Shown: positions 45,132 through 53,699, numbered from the stretch's first letter. The stretch is DNA of 64,000 nucleotides from Cyanobacteria bacterium SIG30 (GCA_015152475.1 SUTW01000001.1:248001-312000); one strand, 5' to 3'. Program-made: numbers and translations. The notes: generated by a model not told the origin, from the letters alone.

Positions 45132-45706
45132 TTAAAAAACCTCTCTAATCCTTTTGAAATAAATATTGCACATATAAAAGTAATTGAGGTTACAATAAAA
45201 GCTGGTAAAATTATTTCTGTTGGATTCTTTGAACCTTGTGCAACAAGAATTGCCAGAACAGATGAAGGTATAAGCTGGAAACCTGCAGTGTTCATCGCAA
45301 GTAATGTACACATTGAATTTGTTGCAGTTTCTTTATCGTTTTTGTTTTCTTTTTGTAATTCTTCCATTGCTTTTATGCCAAATGGTGTTGAAGCATTTGC
45401 AAGACCAAACGCGTTTGCGCTAAAATTCAGGGCTATATCTGAAATTGCAGGAGAGTTGTCTTCAACTTCGTTGAATATTTTTTTCATAATTGGGTTTAAA
45501 AGTTTTGCAAATTTTTCAATTATTCCAGCCTCTTTTGCAATTTTCATAATTCCAAGCCAAAAAGCCATAACACCGATTAAACCAAGGCAGATTTCAACAG
45601 CTTTTTTAGAACTTTCAAGCATAGCTAAAACAACAGCATCTAGTTTTCCGTTGATAGCCCCTGTTATAATTGATATAAGAATTAAAAATACCCAAATATA
45701 GTTCAT
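45128..45706 (-). CDS. spmA: SpmA-like membrane protein
   Basis: 192 residues with several membrane helices and the SpmA features GLIGVMAFWLGIMKIAKEAG, ALNFSANAFGLANASTPFGIKAM and MNTAGFQLIPSSV. It pairs with SpmB (four-base overlap) as two halves of a Gate-domain membrane protein. The substrate is unknown. It lies 20 bases after a 384-residue unknown gene and may end the tatD operon; its ribosome site is weak. Confidence 0.9.
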   Translation of the reverse strand: MNYIWVFLILISIITGAINGKLDAVVLAMLESSKKAVEICLGLIGVMAFWLGIMKIAKEAGIIEKFAKLLNPIMKKIFNEVEDNSPAISDIALNFSANAFGLANASTPFGIKAMEELQKENKNDKETATNSMCTLLAMNTAGFQLIPSSVLAILVAQGSKNPTEIILPAFIVTSITFICAIFISKGLERFFK

Positions 45707-45726
45707 ATTTTAATTATCCCATAAAA

Positions 45727-46881
45727 CTAATTTTTGAAACCAAGATATTGTGCAAATAATTCTGAATTATAAAGAGCTTCTGTTGATGAAAAATTATAGT
45801 TTTCAATCCAGTCAGATTTGAAATTTTTTATTATTTCATCAATGGTTTCCATTGTTTCTAGTCCTTTGTTTAATAAGACTTTGTTTATAATTTCTAAAGC
45901 ATTTTTTTGTTTTGTAATTATTGAAGGTGGAATTTTATCATCAAATAAGAAATCAATAATACAATTTTCATAATTTTCAACTTTTTCGCCTCGAAAAATT
46001 GTTTCAAATGTTCCTAGAAACGGTATTGCAAAGAAACCATGGTTTTCATCAGAATATAGACCTATATCATACAAGCTATTATGACTTGAAAAACCACCAG
46101 CTGCGTTTGAAATAAAATCATCGCTTTCAAATTCTTCGATTTTGAAATAAGAAAAATTGTTTATTTTTTCAATATTTTTATCAAAATCATCTATTTTGCC
46201 TTCATAAAGAGCATTAAAATTTTCAATTAAATTATCTGCATTTTTGTTTGTCGTAATTATTGTATTTTGCCCAAAAAATTCAATAAATTTTTCGTGCATT
46301 TTTTTAGATTCTGATTTTATTTTATTTAATTTCTCTTCATTTTTCCAAACAAGTCTATTTGGTTTTTGTATAAGCATTTTGATTGCATTCTGATAGGCTT
46401 GTTGAGTGTAATTTGAACCTATAATGTCAAAAATTTCTAAAATATAAAATACATTTTCAAATTCAATAATTCTTGCATGAAGATAATCATATCTGCCAAT
46501 TCCTTTAAGGTTAACAGCTTTTATAAGTGATACAAGAGTTATTGTTTTTTCGTTTATAAGAGAATAAACTTCAAATGTGTTTTGAGATATTTTATTTATT
46601 TTAAAAATTCCTTCAAAACTGTCTTTAAATGCTTTTATTATTTTTTTATCTTCTTGATTTTTTTCTGCGTAATAATCTAAAACTCTTATCCCGCTTTGAG
46701 TTTTTTTATCTAACAAATATTCTGTTAAAACAGTATTTAAGTCGTTTGATGTTTCTATGACAAATTCATTTTGTCTTAAATATTCTTCGAAATCGTTGCT
46801 TAAAAATTCATCTTTTACAACAAAATCATAAAGTTTATCCATTACAATGCTTATGTTTTGTAAAACTTCAACAACTGCCAT
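45727..46881 (-). CDS. Uncharacterised 384-residue protein downstream of tlyA
   Basis: Cytoplasmic-looking protein with no signal peptide, membrane helix or catalytic motif that I recognise. It mixes helical segments with a central part (TFEVYSLINEKTITLVSL, RYDYLHARIIEFENVFYILEIFDIIG) suggesting small beta domains, and an EEFESDDFISNAAGGFSSHNSLYDIGLY segment. AGAGGA precedes the ATG and the start overlaps tlyA by 14 bases, so it is coupled to rRNA methylation and TatD genes. Function unknown; clearly coding from length and context. Confidence 0.85.
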   Translation of the reverse strand: MAVVEVLQNISIVMDKLYDFVVKDEFLSNDFEEYLRQNEFVIETSNDLNTVLTEYLLDKKTQSGIRVLDYYAEKNQEDKKIIKAFKDSFEGIFKINKISQNTFEVYSLINEKTITLVSLIKAVNLKGIGRYDYLHARIIEFENVFYILEIFDIIGSNYTQQAYQNAIKMLIQKPNRLVWKNEEKLNKIKSESKKMHEKFIEFFGQNTIITTNKNADNLIENFNALYEGKIDDFDKNIEKINNFSYFKIEEFESDDFISNAAGGFSSHNSLYDIGLYSDENHGFFAIPFLGTFETIFRGEKVENYENCIIDFLFDDKIPPSIITKQKNALEIINKVLLNKGLETMETIDEIIKNFKSDWIENYNFSSTEALYNSELFAQYLGFKN

Positions 46882-47656
46882 TTTTTCCTCTTTTTAAATA
46901 TATCAAATATTCCGTGTTTCCGCTTTTATTCCCTAAAATTGGTGATTTAGTTATGCCTTTGGTTTCTAAGCCTAAATTTTTTGCAAATTCTTTAATGTCT
47001 TCGATTATTTTTTGATGAACTTTTTCATCTTTAACTATACCGCCTTTTAAAATGTCGCATCTTTCAGCTTCAAATTGAGGTTTTATCAAAAGAACCATTT
47101 CAGCATTTTCTGACACAAAATTTAAAATGTTTTCTAAAACTTTTTTTATTGAAATAAAAGATAAATCCATACTTAAAAAGCTTGGAAGCTCAGAATTTGG
47201 CAGTTCTTCAACTCCATAAATTTCTTTAAAAGTACAATTCTTTAAATTAGTTTTTTCTATATTATGTACTTTTGGATTTGTTTTTATTTTCCAGTCAATT
47301 TGGTTGTACCCGCAATCAACTGACCAAATTTCTTTTGCGCCAGATTGCAACATGCAATCTGTGAATCCTCCGGTTGAAGCTCCTGCATCAAAACAAATTT
47401 TGTCTTTTATATCAATTTTGAATTCATTTAAAGCGTGTTCTAATTTAAGACCACCTCTTGATACAAATTTTTCTTTTTTTACCTCTAATTTTGGAACAAT
47501 TTTTTCTTTAAAAGTTTCAAAATCGAACATTTCACCAGCTTTTTTAACAACTTCTGTGTCAATTTTGATGTCTCCTGCAATAATTGCTGCAGAAGCTTTA
47601 TTTTTTGTTTCAAAATAACCTAATTCAAATAAAATTAAATCCAGTCTTTTTTTCAT
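46868..47656 (-). CDS. tlyA: TlyA-family rRNA 2'-O-methyltransferase
   Basis: 262 residues: N-terminal S4 RNA-binding domain (KKRLDLILFELGYFETKNKASAAIIAGDI) and an FtsJ-like methyltransferase with SAM motif CFDAGASTGGFTDCML, followed by KEIWSVDCGYNQIDW and LLIKPQFEAER. TlyA methylates ribosomal RNA cytidines; the old name hemolysin should not be taken as function. It overlaps the 85-residue gene upstream by four bases and the 384-residue gene downstream by 14. Confidence 0.94.
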   Translation of the reverse strand: MKKRLDLILFELGYFETKNKASAAIIAGDIKIDTEVVKKAGEMFDFETFKEKIVPKLEVKKEKFVSRGGLKLEHALNEFKIDIKDKICFDAGASTGGFTDCMLQSGAKEIWSVDCGYNQIDWKIKTNPKVHNIEKTNLKNCTFKEIYGVEELPNSELPSFLSMDLSFISIKKVLENILNFVSENAEMVLLIKPQFEAERCDILKGGIVKDEKVHQKIIEDIKEFAKNLGLETKGITKSPILGNKSGNTEYLIYLKRGKNGSC

Positions 47657-47910
47657 TGAAGTTGAGGTTCCTCTTGTAGAGCAACTCCTGCAATTTGGTT
47701 TGATAAAAGTGTTACTTTTTTGATAGGTCCTAATGGCTTGTATTCAACAAGTTTTGGTGTCGTTGATGATGTTTTAATTAAATTTTGAATTTCTTCATAA
47801 ACTGCATTTGGATTTTCAAAATATAGAACCATAGGTTGAATCCAATTTTTTCCAAAAATTAAAACTGCTGTTTTTGTTTTGTAATTCATTGAATTAAATT
47901 GTTGTGCCAT
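47653..47910 (-). CDS. Small uncharacterised protein between tatD and tlyA
   Basis: 85 residues, soluble, no recognised family. VLIFGKNWIQPMVLYFENPNAVYEEIQNLI looks like a small mixed fold. It starts one base after the tatD stop and overlaps tlyA by four bases, so tight coupling supports it as a real gene. AGAGGTG precedes the ATG. Confidence 0.75.
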   Translation of the reverse strand: MAQQFNSMNYKTKTAVLIFGKNWIQPMVLYFENPNAVYEEIQNLIKTSSTTPKLVEYKPLGPIKKVTLLSNQIAGVALQEEPQLQ

Positions 47911-47911
47911 T

Positions 47912-48670
47912 TTACACCTCTATTCCAAAAAAATCTTTGACATTTTGTTCAGTTGCCTCAACAACTTCATCATATATTATATCTTTAATGTTGGCAATTT
48001 CTTTTGCAATTAACGGAATATATTTTGGAGAATTTTCTTGTCCTCTAAATGGGTGTGGTGCCAGATATGGGCAATCTGTTTCTAGCATTAATTTATTAAG
48101 AGGTATATCATAAACAACTTCTTTTAATTTTTTTGCATTTTTAAAAGTTACAACTCCACCTATTGCAATATACCAGCCTTCTTTTATACATTGTTTAGCA
48201 TATTCCAAACTTCCTGAAAAGCAGTGCATAATAACTTTTTCAACACCACTTTGTTTTAATATTTCAAAAGTGTCAAGATACGCTTCTCTTGCATGGATTA
48301 AAACAGGTTTGTTTAAGGCTTTGGCTATTTCTAATTGCTGGATAAAACCTTTTTTCTGTTTTTCTTTGTCAAGATTTTCCTCATAATAATAATCAAGTCC
48401 GATTTCACCTACTGCGATTGCTTTTTCATCTTTTAAATATTCAATCATTTTATTTGCAGCATCATCGCCAAACTTTTCAATATCACTTGGATGAACACCA
48501 AAAGCCGAATAAATACCTTCGTTATTTTTTGCGATTTCTTTAATTTTGTCAAAACCGCAAGGTTCAACCCCAGGAATAATGATTTTGTTTACGTTTTTTT
48601 CTTTTGCTTCTTTTATAATTTGTTCAGGATTTTCAAAATAATCCAAATGTGCGTGTGTATCTGTTAACAT
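47912..48670 (-). CDS. tatD: TatD-family metal-dependent DNase
   Basis: 252 residues of the amidohydrolase-like TIM barrel: MLTDTHAHLDYF (metal HxH), AVGEIGLDYYYE (bridging Glu), PVLIHAREAYLD, VIMHCFSGS and MLETDCPYLAPHPFRG. Family members are 3'-5' exonucleases acting in DNA repair or turnover. First gene of tatD-85aa-tlyA-384aa, possibly continuing to spmA-spmB. The extended -10 TGCTAAAAT lies nine bases before the ATG and no ribosome site is seen. Confidence 0.94.
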   Translation of the reverse strand: MLTDTHAHLDYFENPEQIIKEAKEKNVNKIIIPGVEPCGFDKIKEIAKNNEGIYSAFGVHPSDIEKFGDDAANKMIEYLKDEKAIAVGEIGLDYYYEENLDKEKQKKGFIQQLEIAKALNKPVLIHAREAYLDTFEILKQSGVEKVIMHCFSGSLEYAKQCIKEGWYIAIGGVVTFKNAKKLKEVVYDIPLNKLMLETDCPYLAPHPFRGQENSPKYIPLIAKEIANIKDIIYDEVVEATEQNVKDFFGIEV

Positions 48671-48679
48671 AATAAAATT

Positions 48680-48688
48680 ATTTTAGCA
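48680..48688 (-). promoter_or_regulatory. Extended -10 promoter of the tatD operon
   Basis: TGCTAAAAT on the minus strand ends nine bases before the tatD ATG, so the leader would be only a few bases. Confidence 0.45.
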
Positions 48689-48720
48689 CAATAATTTAAA
48701 GTTTATTTTTTATTACTAAT

Positions 48721-48744
48721 TAACCCCCTGTTTGAAGGGGGTTA
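48721..48744. terminator. GC-rich hairpin after the phage-type cassette
   Basis: TAACCCCCT / AGGGGGTTA, a nine-base stem with six-base loop, four bases after the stop of the 79-residue gene. No T run on either side, so termination is plausible but not typical. Confidence 0.5.
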
Positions 48745-48747
48745 ATC

Positions 48748-48987
48748 TTATGAATTCATTAAAAAATCTTTTATATCATTTATGCCTTTATTTACTCTTT
48801 CAAATTCACTTAAAACTTGATCTCTAAAACCTAAGTAAGCTGGCATTGATACAAATTTCTTTTCAATATCTTCAAGGATTTCTCTATGTTTTTTTTCGAG
48901 TTGTTCTGGCGTTATTACAATTTTTTGCTGAAGAATAAAAACAACCACAACGATTATAAAGGGCGCATATTCTATGAACTTATTCAA
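48748..48987 (-). CDS. Small membrane-anchored protein of the phage-type cassette
   Basis: 79 residues: one N-terminal transmembrane helix (YAPFIIVVVVFILQQ) and a helical charged tail (EKKHREILEDIEKKF). Size and layout resemble small phage membrane proteins such as holins or spanin-like components, but one helix only and no family match makes this a guess. It starts at TTG (48987), with AAGGAG ten bases upstream, and overlaps the DUF4376-like gene by eight bases. Confidence 0.7.
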   Translation of the reverse strand: MNKFIEYAPFIIVVVVFILQQKIVITPEQLEKKHREILEDIEKKFVSMPAYLGFRDQVLSEFERVNKGINDIKDFLMNS

Positions 48988-49459
48988 TTTCTTCTCGCTC
49001 CTTAATTAATTTTTTTCTGTTTTCTTTTCTTTCCTGAAATGCTTTTTCGGCACTATTTTTTAAGAAAAGAGCAAGTTCTTGAAGTTCTTCTTTTGTCATA
49101 ACAGAGGAATTTAATTCTGTGCTATCCCATATGGTTATAGGGAATATATTTGAAGCTAATAATAAAATATAACTTTCTTGCACATATTTAGGTTTATAGA
49201 AAAAACCATTTTTGTATTCTACTGGTGTATTTAAAACTTTTTCGTATTTTTCATCTTCTTGTTTAAGTTCTTCTTCTATTTCTGAAAGACGAATTTTTCT
49301 TTTATATTCAGTTGTATTTGTTATATCAACAAATTTTCCGTTTATAATATCCCACCTGTCGCTTCCTGCATAATTGTCCCAAGTAGAATCATCTATTGTT
49401 GCTATGTAATTTTCAATTTCAAATGCGTAAGCATTTTTTTCTTTATCAAAATAAATCAT
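48980..49459 (-). CDS. DUF4376-like phage tail-associated protein
   Basis: The track starts at 49501; the ATG at 49459 is preferred because it overlaps the stop of the upstream gene as TAATG and has AAGGAG ten bases ahead. 159 residues: an N-terminal half (MIYFDKEKNAYAFEIENY, STWDNYAGSDRWDIINGKF) and a C-terminal half (VEYKNGFFYKPKYVQES... TKEELQELALFLKNSAEKAFQERK) resembling the DUF4376 domain found next to phage tail fibres, often as tail-fibre assembly partners. Helical charged C-terminus. Its position directly after a tail-fibre-like gene supports this. Confidence 0.7.
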   Translation of the reverse strand: MIYFDKEKNAYAFEIENYIATIDDSTWDNYAGSDRWDIINGKFVDITNTTEYKRKIRLSEIEEELKQEDEKYEKVLNTPVEYKNGFFYKPKYVQESYILLLASNIFPITIWDSTELNSSVMTKEELQELALFLKNSAEKAFQERKENRKKLIKEREEIE

Positions 49460-50892
49460 TATTTTTCGACTCCTTTTAGCGGGAAAAGTCCCATTAAACA
49501 TTTAAGTGTTGTATAAATTTTTGAATTTGTATGTCCTGCGGTAAATTTAAAATAATAATTTTTTGGTACAAATATTGTCCAAGTGTGTACATAACTTGTC
49601 CCTTGTTGTACATAAAATTTAGTTAATTGTTTTGTTTTGCCTATATAAAAATTTAAATTGGTGTTGATATTGTTTTCTGTATAAACAGGACAAACAACAA
49701 GGCAATTACAAGGTGCTTGATAAATTGTATTTAATGCAAAACTTGTCATAATTGGGTTTTCATAATCTGGAAGTAACCAATTTGTAACGAGTTCTTTTGA
49801 ACCTAGACTTGCATTTATATCATATCCATTAAAATTAAAAGAACATGTTTCAGCATTTGTTATTACACCATTTTCAACAGTTATTGAACCTATTAAAATA
49901 TCTTCAAAATTAACCCATTCTGTGTTATCTAATTTTTTAACTGAAAAAGGTTCTGTTGCTGCATTTACCCATATACTATTGTCGCTAATTTTTTCAGTTG
50001 CTGTTAATGCCATTCTCATTATACTTCCATGGGTTCCATCACCTAAAAGATTAAATTTGTAATACTTATAGTATTTGTCGTTAGAACTCATATCAATTGT
50101 CCAGGTTGCATTTTGTCCAGTTGCAGAATTTGTGAATTCAGTTAATTTTTCCCAAGAACTATTATCATCAGAACCATAAATCGTTCCTGCCACAATTGCT
50201 CTTATGTAATTATGGTTTCTATTTGTTATGTCCACTTTTGTTATATTTATGGCGATTGGATTATAAATTATGTAATTTCCTTCGTTTCCAGCAGATGTCC
50301 AAAATTGTTCTGATGTATCAAAAGCATAATAAACATAATCTGTTAAATTATAATCAGCAGATACTGCAAATAAATCACCACCAAGAGTTCCGTTTTCGGT
50401 TAAAACTGGTTGTTCCCAAGTACTTGCTGATGGTTCTTTTGTTTGAAAATATAAATTATTTGCTAATGGGTAAGGGTCTTTATCTGAATTAAAAAAGATA
50501 TTATATTTGCCATTTTCTAATGCAGAACAATCAAGTGAAGACAAGTTTTCTTTTTCAAAAGATATACCATCTAAACCAGTTGCAATGATTGGATTATTTT
50601 CATCAATATTAAAATCAAGCTGGCTTGGATCTGTTGAATTTATTGTTAAAAGTGATGTATTTCCAGAATTTATACAATATCTTGTCTTGTTTTCTTTTAT
50701 TGAATTTCTTATTTCATCTGTTAATCCATTTTCAACATAGTCTTTTAGTGTCGAAAGAGAATCTGTTGTTGATGAAATACTGTTTTTATGGTCGTTGATT
50801 TGCTTTCTTATGGCTTCAAAATTCTCGTTTACTTCGTAAGCTTTTGCTTTTGTGCCTGCTATGAATACATTAGGTATCATAAAATCTGTCAT
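49459..50892 (-). CDS. Tail-fibre-like protein with discoidin-like region
   Basis: 477 residues. The N-terminus (AYEVNENFEAIRKQINDHKN) resembles the start of phage tail or receptor-binding proteins, where a short NENF segment leads into a helical shaft. A central region (YYAFDTSEQFWTSAGNEGNYIIY... GTIYGSDDNSSWEKLTEF... YYKYYKFNLLG) has the pattern of an F5/8 type C (discoidin) carbohydrate-binding domain. The C-terminus is beta-rich. No signal peptide. AAAGGA precedes the ATG, just after an eight-base inverted repeat. Probably a receptor-binding protein of a phage remnant or injection particle. Confidence 0.7.
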   Translation of the reverse strand: MTDFMIPNVFIAGTKAKAYEVNENFEAIRKQINDHKNSISSTTDSLSTLKDYVENGLTDEIRNSIKENKTRYCINSGNTSLLTINSTDPSQLDFNIDENNPIIATGLDGISFEKENLSSLDCSALENGKYNIFFNSDKDPYPLANNLYFQTKEPSASTWEQPVLTENGTLGGDLFAVSADYNLTDYVYYAFDTSEQFWTSAGNEGNYIIYNPIAINITKVDITNRNHNYIRAIVAGTIYGSDDNSSWEKLTEFTNSATGQNATWTIDMSSNDKYYKYYKFNLLGDGTHGSIMRMALTATEKISDNSIWVNAATEPFSVKKLDNTEWVNFEDILIGSITVENGVITNAETCSFNFNGYDINASLGSKELVTNWLLPDYENPIMTSFALNTIYQAPCNCLVVCPVYTENNINTNLNFYIGKTKQLTKFYVQQGTSYVHTWTIFVPKNYYFKFTAGHTNSKIYTTLKCLMGLFPLKGVEK

Positions 50893-50903
50893 AAATTTAT
50901 CCT

Positions 50904-50931
50904 TTCGTTTGTCATATTATTGCCAAACGAA
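50904..50931. promoter_or_regulatory. Inverted repeat just upstream of the tail-fibre-like gene
   Basis: TTCGTTTG (50904-50911) and CAAACGAA (50924-50931) form an eight-base inverted repeat with a 12-base gap, ending next to the AAAGGA ribosome site. It could be an operator or a leader hairpin. Confidence 0.4.
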
Positions 50932-50987
50932 CAACAAGTTTGATTTTACGTCCTAGCTTTATAACTAAATAATAAACTACTCTTTTT

Positions 50988-51692
50988 TTAAAAATTCAAA
51001 AAACATGTTGGCTGAGTTAAAATATCAAAATTAATTTTTACAGATAATTTTTCCCACCACCACAACCAATTTTTGCAATTAAGCGCATCTTCGTCAATAT
51101 TTTTATAATACCAATCTTGAATTATATTTGCCTGCGCTAATTCATCCATTGTATTTTCAAAACGATTTCTTATTCTGCTTGGTGCCAAGAAACAATAATT
51201 ATTTTTTATTATTTTCATTATTTTTTGAATTTGTATAACGTTTAATTTTGGTTTTAATTGTTTATAAACACTTAAATAATAACCTATGTCTTTATGCCAA
51301 GAATTCTTTAAAGGATGGAAATTCAAAAGTTTTTTGGGCAATATAATTTTTTTGTCATTTAAATAATTCTCGTTCAATTTTATTTTTAAAATGTAATTAT
51401 TTTTTTCAATTATCTTTAACAAATTTAATTTTTCTAGACTTATTATTAGTGCAATAATTTTTTCTTTGACGATTTTGTTAAAACCACTTCTTCTGAAATT
51501 CTTGTGTGATATTTGTTTTATTTCTCTAAAATTTAAAATATCGTTTGCTGAAATAGTTATAATTTCTTGTTTCTTATTTAAGAAAAAATGTATTAAAATT
51601 AAATAAATATCAAATAATTCATGGGGTAAATTGTTATAAATATTCTCATTTAAGAGAATTGAATCGAATTTTTTATTAACCTCTTCCATCAT
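50988..51692 (-). CDS. Uncharacterised protein, possibly Rep-like winged-helix
   Basis: 234 residues, basic, helical. The segment LPKKLLNFHPLKNSWHKDIGYYLSVYKQLKP followed by PSRIRNRFENTMDELAQANIIQDWYY is reminiscent of plasmid or phage replication initiators built of winged helices, but I cannot name a family and a regulator is also possible. No membrane segment. GAGGG precedes the ATG. It is on the same strand as, and 95 bases upstream of, the tail-fibre-like gene, and divergent from rlmN. Lower codon diversity and very high Lys/Asn/Ile content stand out slightly. Confidence 0.7.
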   Translation of the reverse strand: MMEEVNKKFDSILLNENIYNNLPHELFDIYLILIHFFLNKKQEIITISANDILNFREIKQISHKNFRRSGFNKIVKEKIIALIISLEKLNLLKIIEKNNYILKIKLNENYLNDKKIILPKKLLNFHPLKNSWHKDIGYYLSVYKQLKPKLNVIQIQKIMKIIKNNYCFLAPSRIRNRFENTMDELAQANIIQDWYYKNIDEDALNCKNWLWWWEKLSVKINFDILTQPTCFLNF

Positions 51693-51767
51693 GTTTCCCT
51701 CTTAATTTTATAATAATTAAATTTGTGAAAAAATCTTTTATTCTTAATGTTTTTTTAATGTTGTCTA

Positions 51768-51776
51768 TGTTAAAAT
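51768..51776 (+). promoter_or_regulatory. Extended -10 promoter of rlmN, predicted leaderless
   Basis: TGTTAAAAT ends six bases before the ATG at 51783; no ribosome binding site is present. Confidence 0.5.
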
Positions 51777-51782
51777 TTTTTT

Positions 51783-52808
51783 ATGAAAAGTTTGTCAAAT
51801 TTTACTTTAGAAGAATTGGAAAATTTAGCACTTGAGCTTGAAGAACCTAAATTTCGAGCAAAGCAACTTCATAATTGGATTTGGACAAAATCTGCCCAAA
51901 ATTTTGATGAAATGACAGATTTATCTAAAAATTTTAAGGAAAAATTGCAACAAATTGCAGTTGTTACAAATGTAAAAATAAAAACAAAACAAGTTAGTTC
52001 AGACGGTACAATTAAATATTTACTGGAATATGAAGACGGCGAATGTGTTGAAACAGTTTTAATGCGTTTTGATAATCGTTCTAATTTAACAGCTTGTGTT
52101 TCTTCTCAGGTTGGTTGTGCTTGTGGTTGTGATTTTTGTGCAACTGGCAAAAGGGGTTTTATAAGAAATTTAACAGCATTTGAAATTGCGAATCAAATTT
52201 TAACTATTCAAAGAGATTCAAAACTTAAAGTTACAAATGTTGTTTTTATGGGGCAGGGTGAACCTTTAAATAATTTTGAAAATTTAAATTTGGCAATCAA
52301 AATCATAAATGACTATTTGCAAATAGGTATAAGAAGAATAACAGTTTCAACTTGTGGAATAATTCCAAAAATTTATGATTTAACAAAACAAAGTTTAATT
52401 CCAACTTTGGCGCTTTCCTTGCATGCGCCAAATCATAGTTTAAGAGAAAAAATTATGCCTATTGAGAAAAAACATAATTTAGACGAACTTAAAAAAGCTC
52501 TTAAATTTTTTAATGATAAAACAGGTGATAGAATAACAATTGAATATGTTCTTTTAGGAAATCTTAATGACACAAGAGAAATGGCTTTTGAACTTGCAAA
52601 ATTCTTAAAAGATATAAAATGCAATATAAATTTAATTCCATATAATTCAGTTGACGAAACAAAATATAAGAAACCTGACAAAAAGAATGTAATGATGTTT
52701 AAATATATTTTAGAAGGTTCAGGCAAAAAAGTAACTGTCAGACTTGAAAGAGGCGCCGATATTGATGCTGCTTGTGGTCAATTGAGAGGAAAAGTTGTAA
52801 ACAATTAA
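51783..52808 (+). CDS. rlmN: 23S rRNA/tRNA adenine-C2 methyltransferase RlmN
   Basis: 341 residues, radical SAM enzyme. The iron-sulfur cysteines are C112, C116 and C119 (GCACGCDFCATGKRG). The methyl-carrying cysteine is in the C-terminal DAACGQLRG, and GQGEPLNNFENL, STCGIIPKI and LSLHAPNHSLREKIMPI are typical. It methylates A2503 of 23S rRNA and A37 of some tRNAs. Predicted leaderless. It converges with pdxA, three bases between stops. Confidence 0.96.
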   Translation: MKSLSNFTLEELENLALELEEPKFRAKQLHNWIWTKSAQNFDEMTDLSKNFKEKLQQIAVVTNVKIKTKQVSSDGTIKYLLEYEDGECVETVLMRFDNRSNLTACVSSQVGCACGCDFCATGKRGFIRNLTAFEIANQILTIQRDSKLKVTNVVFMGQGEPLNNFENLNLAIKIINDYLQIGIRRITVSTCGIIPKIYDLTKQSLIPTLALSLHAPNHSLREKIMPIEKKHNLDELKKALKFFNDKTGDRITIEYVLLGNLNDTREMAFELAKFLKDIKCNINLIPYNSVDETKYKKPDKKNVMMFKYILEGSGKKVTVRLERGADIDAACGQLRGKVVNN

Positions 52809-52811
52809 AGT

Positions 52812-53699
52812 TTAGCTTAATTCCAATGCTAATTTTATTGCTTCTTGCATACTTGTTGAATCGGCAATGTTTTTCCCTGCAATATCATACGCAGTTCCGC
52901 CTGATGGTGATGTTCTTATGACTTTTAGACCTATTGTTGTATTTACGACTTTATCAAAAGCAAGTGCTTTAACGGCAGTTAATCCTTGATCATGATACAT
53001 AACGGCAACTGCATCATAATCTTGTTTTTCATTATTTAAATATTTTTTCCCAACTTTTGCAAACAAACTATCCGCAGGTTTTGCATCTTCGATGTCAATT
53101 TCAATGTTTCTTAATTCATTTATGGCAGGGTTTATAATTTTAATTTCTTCATCACCTAAAATGCCATTTTCGCCAGCATGTGGGTTTAAAGCGCAGATAC
53201 CAATTTTTGGTTTTTCAATTTTGCATTTTTCTTTTAAAAATTTGTTTAAACGAATTATTTTTTCAACAATCATTTCTTTGTTTATTTTTATATCTTTTAG
53301 GGCAACATGGCGTGTTAATAACATAATTCTTAAATCATTTGTTATAAACATCATCTCTGCTTTATCTTTATCTTTTTTTAAATGTTCTTCAATAACTTCT
53401 GTTTGTCCATTATAAAAATGTCCTGCGTCATGTAAAACTTTTTTTGAAACAGGTGAAGTTACAATTGCACTAATTTTTCCTTCTTTTGCTAAATTACATG
53501 CAACTTTTAAACTTTCAAAGCAAAAATCACCATTATTTTCAATTTTGATTTCTATGGTTTCATAATTTAAAGCATCAATCTTTTCGCCAATAATAACAAC
53601 GTTTTCTTTTGGCAAATTAAGTTTTAAAAGAGCCTTTTCTACAAGTTCTTTGCCAATACCTTTTTTATCACCCGTTGTTATTGCGATTTTTTTATTCAT
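52812..53699 (-). CDS. pdxA: PdxA-family 4-phospho-hydroxyacid dehydrogenase
   Basis: The track starts at a TTG (53708); the ATG at 53699 (MNKKIAITTGDKKGIGKEL) is preferred, giving 295 residues. Metal-binding histidines and substrate loops are seen in SPVSKKVLHDAGHFYNGQTE, TRHVALKDI, NPHAGENGILGDEE and VMYHDQGLTAVK; the tail has RTSPSGGTAYDIAGK. PdxA acts in vitamin B6 synthesis; the PdxA2 subgroup oxidises D-threonate/D-erythronate 4-phosphate. The overlapping upstream DUF1537 kinase favours the second role, though both remain possible. Confidence 0.9.
   Translation of the reverse strand: MNKKIAITTGDKKGIGKELVEKALLKLNLPKENVVIIGEKIDALNYETIEIKIENNGDFCFESLKVACNLAKEGKISAIVTSPVSKKVLHDAGHFYNGQTEVIEEHLKKDKDKAEMMFITNDLRIMLLTRHVALKDIKINKEMIVEKIIRLNKFLKEKCKIEKPKIGICALNPHAGENGILGDEEIKIINPAINELRNIEIDIEDAKPADSLFAKVGKKYLNNEKQDYDAVAVMYHDQGLTAVKALAFDKVVNTTIGLKVIRTSPSGGTAYDIAGKNIADSTSMQEAIKLALELS

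Noticed and set aside
45288-45701. 137-residue plus-strand ORF
   Set aside because: It lies wholly opposite spmA, whose membrane-protein sequence is convincing; no ribosome site or family signal supports the antisense frame.
44598-45706. Evidence of sporulation from spmA/spmB
   Set aside because: The pair is widespread in non-sporulating bacteria, and no other sporulation gene is in the window; LPS genes point to a diderm non-sporeformer.
46868-47656. Hemolysin/virulence label for TlyA
   Set aside because: The S4 plus FtsJ-like domains show an rRNA methyltransferase; the hemolysin name is historical.
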